Shown here one piece after another: positions 6,519 through 7,648 of a stretch of 7,648 nt of DNA. Source of the DNA: an uncultured Sphingomonas sp. (lineage in GTDB: Bacteria; Pseudomonadota; Alphaproteobacteria; Sphingomonadales; Sphingomonadaceae); NCBI GenBank assembly GCA_902806295.1, contig CADCWB010000106.1, positions 1 through 7,648 of the forward strand, read 5' to 3'. The first letter of the stretch is position 1, and every line of letters begins with the position of its first letter. Both the position numbers and the translations under genes were made by a program. The notes below the pieces were generated by a model. That model saw only the letters and a program-made list of their open reading frames with translations. It was not told where the DNA came from and did not search any database.

Positions 6519-7648
6519 GTCCCGCGGAGGACACCGCCGACACGCTCCGCGCCCTTGGCGCGACCAGCGAAGGCGCGTTGGAGAGTCGTTCACCGATCGA
6601 TGGATCGGTGATCGGCTCCGTGCCCCAGTGCGCTGATCACGACGCGGTCTGTGCCCGTGCGCAGCAAGCGTTTCTGCAGTGGCGCACCGTTCCTGCTCCG
6701 CGCCGCGGGGAACTCGTGCGCCTGCTGGGCGAGGAATTGCGTGCTCATCGGGAACCGCTCGCCCGGCTGGTCACGTTGGAATCCGGCAAGATCCTGGCCG
6801 AGGGGCTTGGCGAGGTGCAGGAGATGATCGACATCTGCGACTTCGCGGTCGGTCTCTCGCGCCAACTCTATGGCCTGACCATCGCTTCCGAGCGACCGAA
6901 CCACCGGATGATGGAGCAATGGCATCCGTTGGGCCCGGTGCTGGTGATCTCGGCCTTCAACTTCCCGGTGGCGGTCTGGGCGTGGAACGCGGCGCTGGCG
7001 TTGGTCTGTGGCGATCCAGTCGTCTGGAAGCCGAGCGAGAAAACGCCGCTGACCGCTGCGGCCGTGATGGCGTTGGCGAACCGGGCACTTAAGCGGTTCG
7101 GCGATGCTCCAGACGGGCTGCTGCAAGTGTCGCAAGGTGGGCGGGAGCTGGGCGAAGCGCTGGTCGACGATGCTCGCCTGGCACTGGTCTCGGCCACCGG
7201 CTCGACCGCGATGGGGAGGGCAGTCGGACCGCGCGTGGCTCAGCGCTTTGGGCGAGCGCTGCTGGAGCTTGGCGGCAACAACGCGATGATCGTGGCGCCG
7301 TCCGCCTATCTGGCCCTGGCCGAGCGGGCAATCCTCTTCTCCGCTGTCGGCACCGCCGGCCAACGCTGCACCACACTGCGCCGACTGATCGTGCATGAAG
7401 GCATCGCCGACCGACTAGTTATCCGCCTTCGCGGAATGTTTGCCAACGTCGCCATCGGCGACCCGCGCGTGCCGGGCACCCTCATCGGACCACTGATCGA
7501 CGAGCCTGCATTCGAAGCCATGCGCGGCGTGCTCGGTGCCGGGATCGAGCGGGTCGAGGCAGTGGACGGGGGCTGCTACGTTCGGCCGGCAATCGTCGAG
7601 GTGGCGGAGCAGGCTGGGACGGTGCTTGCCGAAACCTTCGCGCCGATC
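6512..7648 (+). CDS. amaB: Aldehyde dehydrogenase, ALDH7/antiquitin family (2-aminoadipate semialdehyde dehydrogenase-like), C-terminus beyond the right edge
   Basis: The family oxidises L-2-aminoadipate 6-semialdehyde, in equilibrium with piperideine-6-carboxylate, to 2-aminoadipate with NAD+, in lysine and pipecolate catabolism. The 379 residues present are about three quarters of the usual 500. They include SGKILAEGLGEVQEMIDICD (91-110), ISAFNFPVAVWAWN (146-159) with the oxyanion Asn150, VVWKPSEKTPL (170-180), SATGSTAMG (227-235), LELGGNNAMI (251-260) with Glu252, and FSAVGTAGQRCTTLRRL (276-292) with the catalytic Cys286. NNAMIVAPSA and GTAGQRCTTLRRL are signatures of ALDH7 rather than of generic ALDHs. 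Arg285 and Glu104 line up, in my alignment by eye, with Arg301 and Glu121 that bind aminoadipate in human ALDH7A1. The ATG at 6512 has GAGGG 7 bases upstream and overlaps the aminotransferase end by 7 bases. The symbol is taken from the Pseudomonas putida enzyme and is provisional, because the aminoadipate anchor loop is outside the window. Confidence 0.92.
   Translation, partial: MLSPAEDTADTLRALGATSEGALESRSPIDGSVIGSVPQCADHDAVCARAQQAFLQWRTVPAPRRGELVRLLGEELRAHREPLARLVTLESGKILAEGLGEVQEMIDICDFAVGLSRQLYGLTIASERPNHRMMEQWHPLGPVLVISAFNFPVAVWAWNAALALVCGDPVVWKPSEKTPLTAAAVMALANRALKRFGDAPDGLLQVSQGGRELGEALVDDARLALVSATGSTAMGRAVGPRVAQRFGRALLELGGNNAMIVAPSAYLALAERAILFSAVGTAGQRCTTLRRLIVHEGIADRLVIRLRGMFANVAIGDPRVPGTLIGPLIDEPAFEAMRGVLGAGIERVEAVDGGCYVRPAIVEVAEQAGTVLAETFAPI

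Overview
The window is visibly GC-rich, with tightly packed genes, GTG starts and overlapping stop/start codons. It reads like the chromosome of an alphaproteobacterium. The style of the proteins suggests a sphingomonad or a relative, but this is inference; no rRNA or other taxonomic marker is present.

Six genes fill almost all of it, in two divergent groups around a 60-base gap (4219-4278). The leftward group starts with a long-chain/isovaleryl-type acyl-CoA dehydrogenase (4218 to 3085). Next, after 5 bases, is a 520-residue protein with a formyltransferase-like N-terminal half and a C-terminal half resembling a GH43-type beta-propeller (3079 to 1517), the architecture called GINT1 N-terminal-like. 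After a 93-base gap comes an acyl-CoA ligase (1423 leftward), cut by the left edge after 474 residues. The rightward group starts with an alpha-methylacyl-CoA racemase of the CaiB/BaiF fold (4279-5370). An aminotransferase of the kynurenine/aminoadipate type (5367-6518) follows with a 4-base overlap, and then an antiquitin-like (ALDH7) aldehyde dehydrogenase (6512 to the right edge, partial) with a 7-base overlap.

The genes suggest two linked jobs. Ligase, racemase and dehydrogenase could activate a methyl-branched acid, fix its 2-methyl stereochemistry and begin its beta-oxidation. The ALDH7 enzyme and the aminotransferase are what one would expect for 2-aminoadipate semialdehyde to 2-aminoadipate to 2-oxoadipate, a segment of lysine or pipecolate breakdown. 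That the racemase is translationally coupled to this pair, and the formyltransferase/propeller protein to the dehydrogenase, is the unusual part. The propeller protein belongs to a family without a settled bacterial function and is the best candidate here for something undescribed.

I see no RNA genes, mobile elements, CRISPR arrays, tandem repeats or convincing terminators. The long open frames opposite the dehydrogenase, racemase and propeller genes are artefacts of GC-rich coding sequence.
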